Assembly (NCBI GenBank): GCA_910574865.1
Contig: CAJTDN010000013.1
Span: 1 to 64,000, forward strand
Reading direction: 5' to 3'
DNA length: 64,000 nucleotides
Source of the DNA: Lachnospiraceae bacterium
GTDB lineage: Bacteria; Bacillota; Clostridia; Lachnospirales; Lachnospiraceae
Made by a program: the position numbers and the translations under genes. The notes under the pieces are model-generated. The model was not told where the DNA came from. It made no database searches and saw only the letters and a program-made list of their open reading frames with translations. Of this stretch, positions 63,202 to 64,000 are shown piece after piece. Positions within the stretch are counted from its first letter, which is position 1. The number at the start of each line of letters is the position of its first letter.

Positions 63202-63990
63202 ATGAACAGGGTATTCTTTTTTGACATTGATGGCACGATATACCGTGACACGGTCGGGGTGACACAAAACACGGTAAAGGCATTTGAGCGGCTCAGGCGG
63301 CAGGGGGATTACGTGGTGTTCTCCACGGGGCGCACCACGCCCTCCATCGAGCCGGAGTTTCCAAATGTGCCATATGACGGGTATGTCGGTGGAAATGGTA
63401 CGCAGGTCGTGTTTTGTGGGCGGATTATTTTAAACATCGCCATGGATGACGGCCTTCTGAATCGAATCGTGGCCTGTCTTCGAAGGGACGGGCGGGAATT
63501 CGTGATGGAAGGGGACTGGGATTTGTATTCCGATTCCTATGACTGCAATTGTTCGACATTTGATTATTCATTTTACAAAGAAAAACTGGGAGACCGCCTG
63601 AAGCCGACAGACGCAAGGGACCGGCACGTGAACAAGATGGCCGTCCTGATTGGCAAAAGGCCGCTTGAGCTGGAAAAATATAGGGAAATATTGGACGAGG
63701 TGACGTACGTCCTTCATGAGGACGTGTGGGAGCTGGGGCCGAAGTCCTGCAGCAAGGCGAGCGGGGCTTCGGTATTATTGAAACATTTGGGCGTGTCCCC
63801 GCAGGAATGCTACGCGTTCGGGGACAGCAAAAACGACCTTGAGATATTGGAATATGTGGGACATGCCATCGCCATGGGGGATGCCTGCGAGGAAGTGAAA
63901 CGGCGGGCGTGCCTCGTGACGGATACCGTGGAAAGGGACGGCGTGCAAAAAGCCCTGGACCGGCTGGGCGTCTGGGAATGTCCGGGGTGA
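63202..63990 (+). CDS. HAD-superfamily (Cof-type) phosphatase
   Basis: 262 residues, GGGGAGGAAGG before ATG 63,202. FFFDIDGTIYRDT (nucleophile Asp8 and acid/base Asp10), FSTGRTTPS (motif II) and AFGDSKNDLEILEY (motif IV) with a C2-type cap. Cof phosphatases remove phosphate from sugar phosphates or flavins. It sits at the end of the PTS operon and could relieve sugar-phosphate stress. Confidence 0.9.
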   Translation: MNRVFFFDIDGTIYRDTVGVTQNTVKAFERLRRQGDYVVFSTGRTTPSIEPEFPNVPYDGYVGGNGTQVVFCGRIILNIAMDDGLLNRIVACLRRDGREFVMEGDWDLYSDSYDCNCSTFDYSFYKEKLGDRLKPTDARDRHVNKMAVLIGKRPLELEKYREILDEVTYVLHEDVWELGPKSCSKASGASVLLKHLGVSPQECYAFGDSKNDLEILEYVGHAIAMGDACEEVKRRACLVTDTVERDGVQKALDRLGVWECPG

Positions 63991-64000
63991 ATGAGGCACG

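Overview
The window looks like a gut-type Clostridia genome, probably Lachnospiraceae-like Bacillota. The basis is the Tn4451-type serine-recombinase elements (TnpV and TnpW proteins), Gram-positive ribosome-binding sites, and families such as DUF5685, DUF3849 and Cys-rich VLP. No rRNA or tRNA gene was seen, so the taxonomy is inference.

Layout: about 54 kb of nested mobile DNA followed by about 10 kb of apparent chromosome. Layer 1 (about 46.8-54.3 kb, minus strand) is a Tn4451-like mobilizable element: XRE regulator, small membrane proteins, sigma-like factor, HTH protein, MobC, relaxase, Cys-rich VLP protein, replication initiator, DnaC-like ATPase, TnpW and a large serine recombinase. That recombinase is cut off at about 46,824, where layer 2 begins. 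Layer 2 (1-46.8 kb, left end outside the window) is an integrative element with an SNF2-type helicase, DUF3849 protein, MobC, relaxase and a tandem pair of large serine recombinases. Its cargo at 30-41.6 kb is an antibiotic-peptide-response type island: a GntR/ABC operon, an OmpR-type response regulator and histidine kinase, an ABC ATPase, two FtsX-type permeases and a frameshifted second regulator. Five promoters there share one operator geometry. Layer 3 (1,963-24,399) is a 22.4-kb element inserted cleanly in the helicase gene between motifs II and III, with a GA core; removing it restores the frame exactly.

Layer 3 carries TnpV, a minus-strand operon (sigma-like, zinc-finger and BECR-like proteins), TnpW and its TndX-like recombinase. 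It also has an actin-like partition pair with a hairpin array, a MobA/MobL relaxase and a small serine recombinase flanked by two 26-bp invertase-type sites enclosing consensus promoters. Beyond that lies the most notable region, a cargo cluster at 12.8-19.2 kb. It has two intact tandem copies (plus a decayed third) of a 49/50-residue peptide gene ending in a five-cysteine cluster. These are followed by an M50-like membrane protease, a fused prenol-kinase/DUF92 protein, a DUF5685 protein, a SPASM-domain protein without the radical-SAM cysteines, an ECF-S/Gx-like membrane protein, a small membrane protein and a polyprenyl diphosphate synthase. I infer an undescribed ribosomal peptide system linked to isoprenoid chemistry, possibly cysteine prenylation. 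A lone 1210-residue protein of unknown function fills the far end of the element.

From about 54.4 kb the sequence looks chromosomal: two ATPases, an XRE regulator and a carbohydrate region. The latter has an SDR dehydrogenase divergent from a mannose-family PTS (fused IIC-IID, then IIA and IIB), a DeoC-like aldolase, a SIS-domain sugar-phosphate enzyme and a HAD phosphatase. These would import and phosphorylate a sugar or sugar conjugate and split it into central metabolites.
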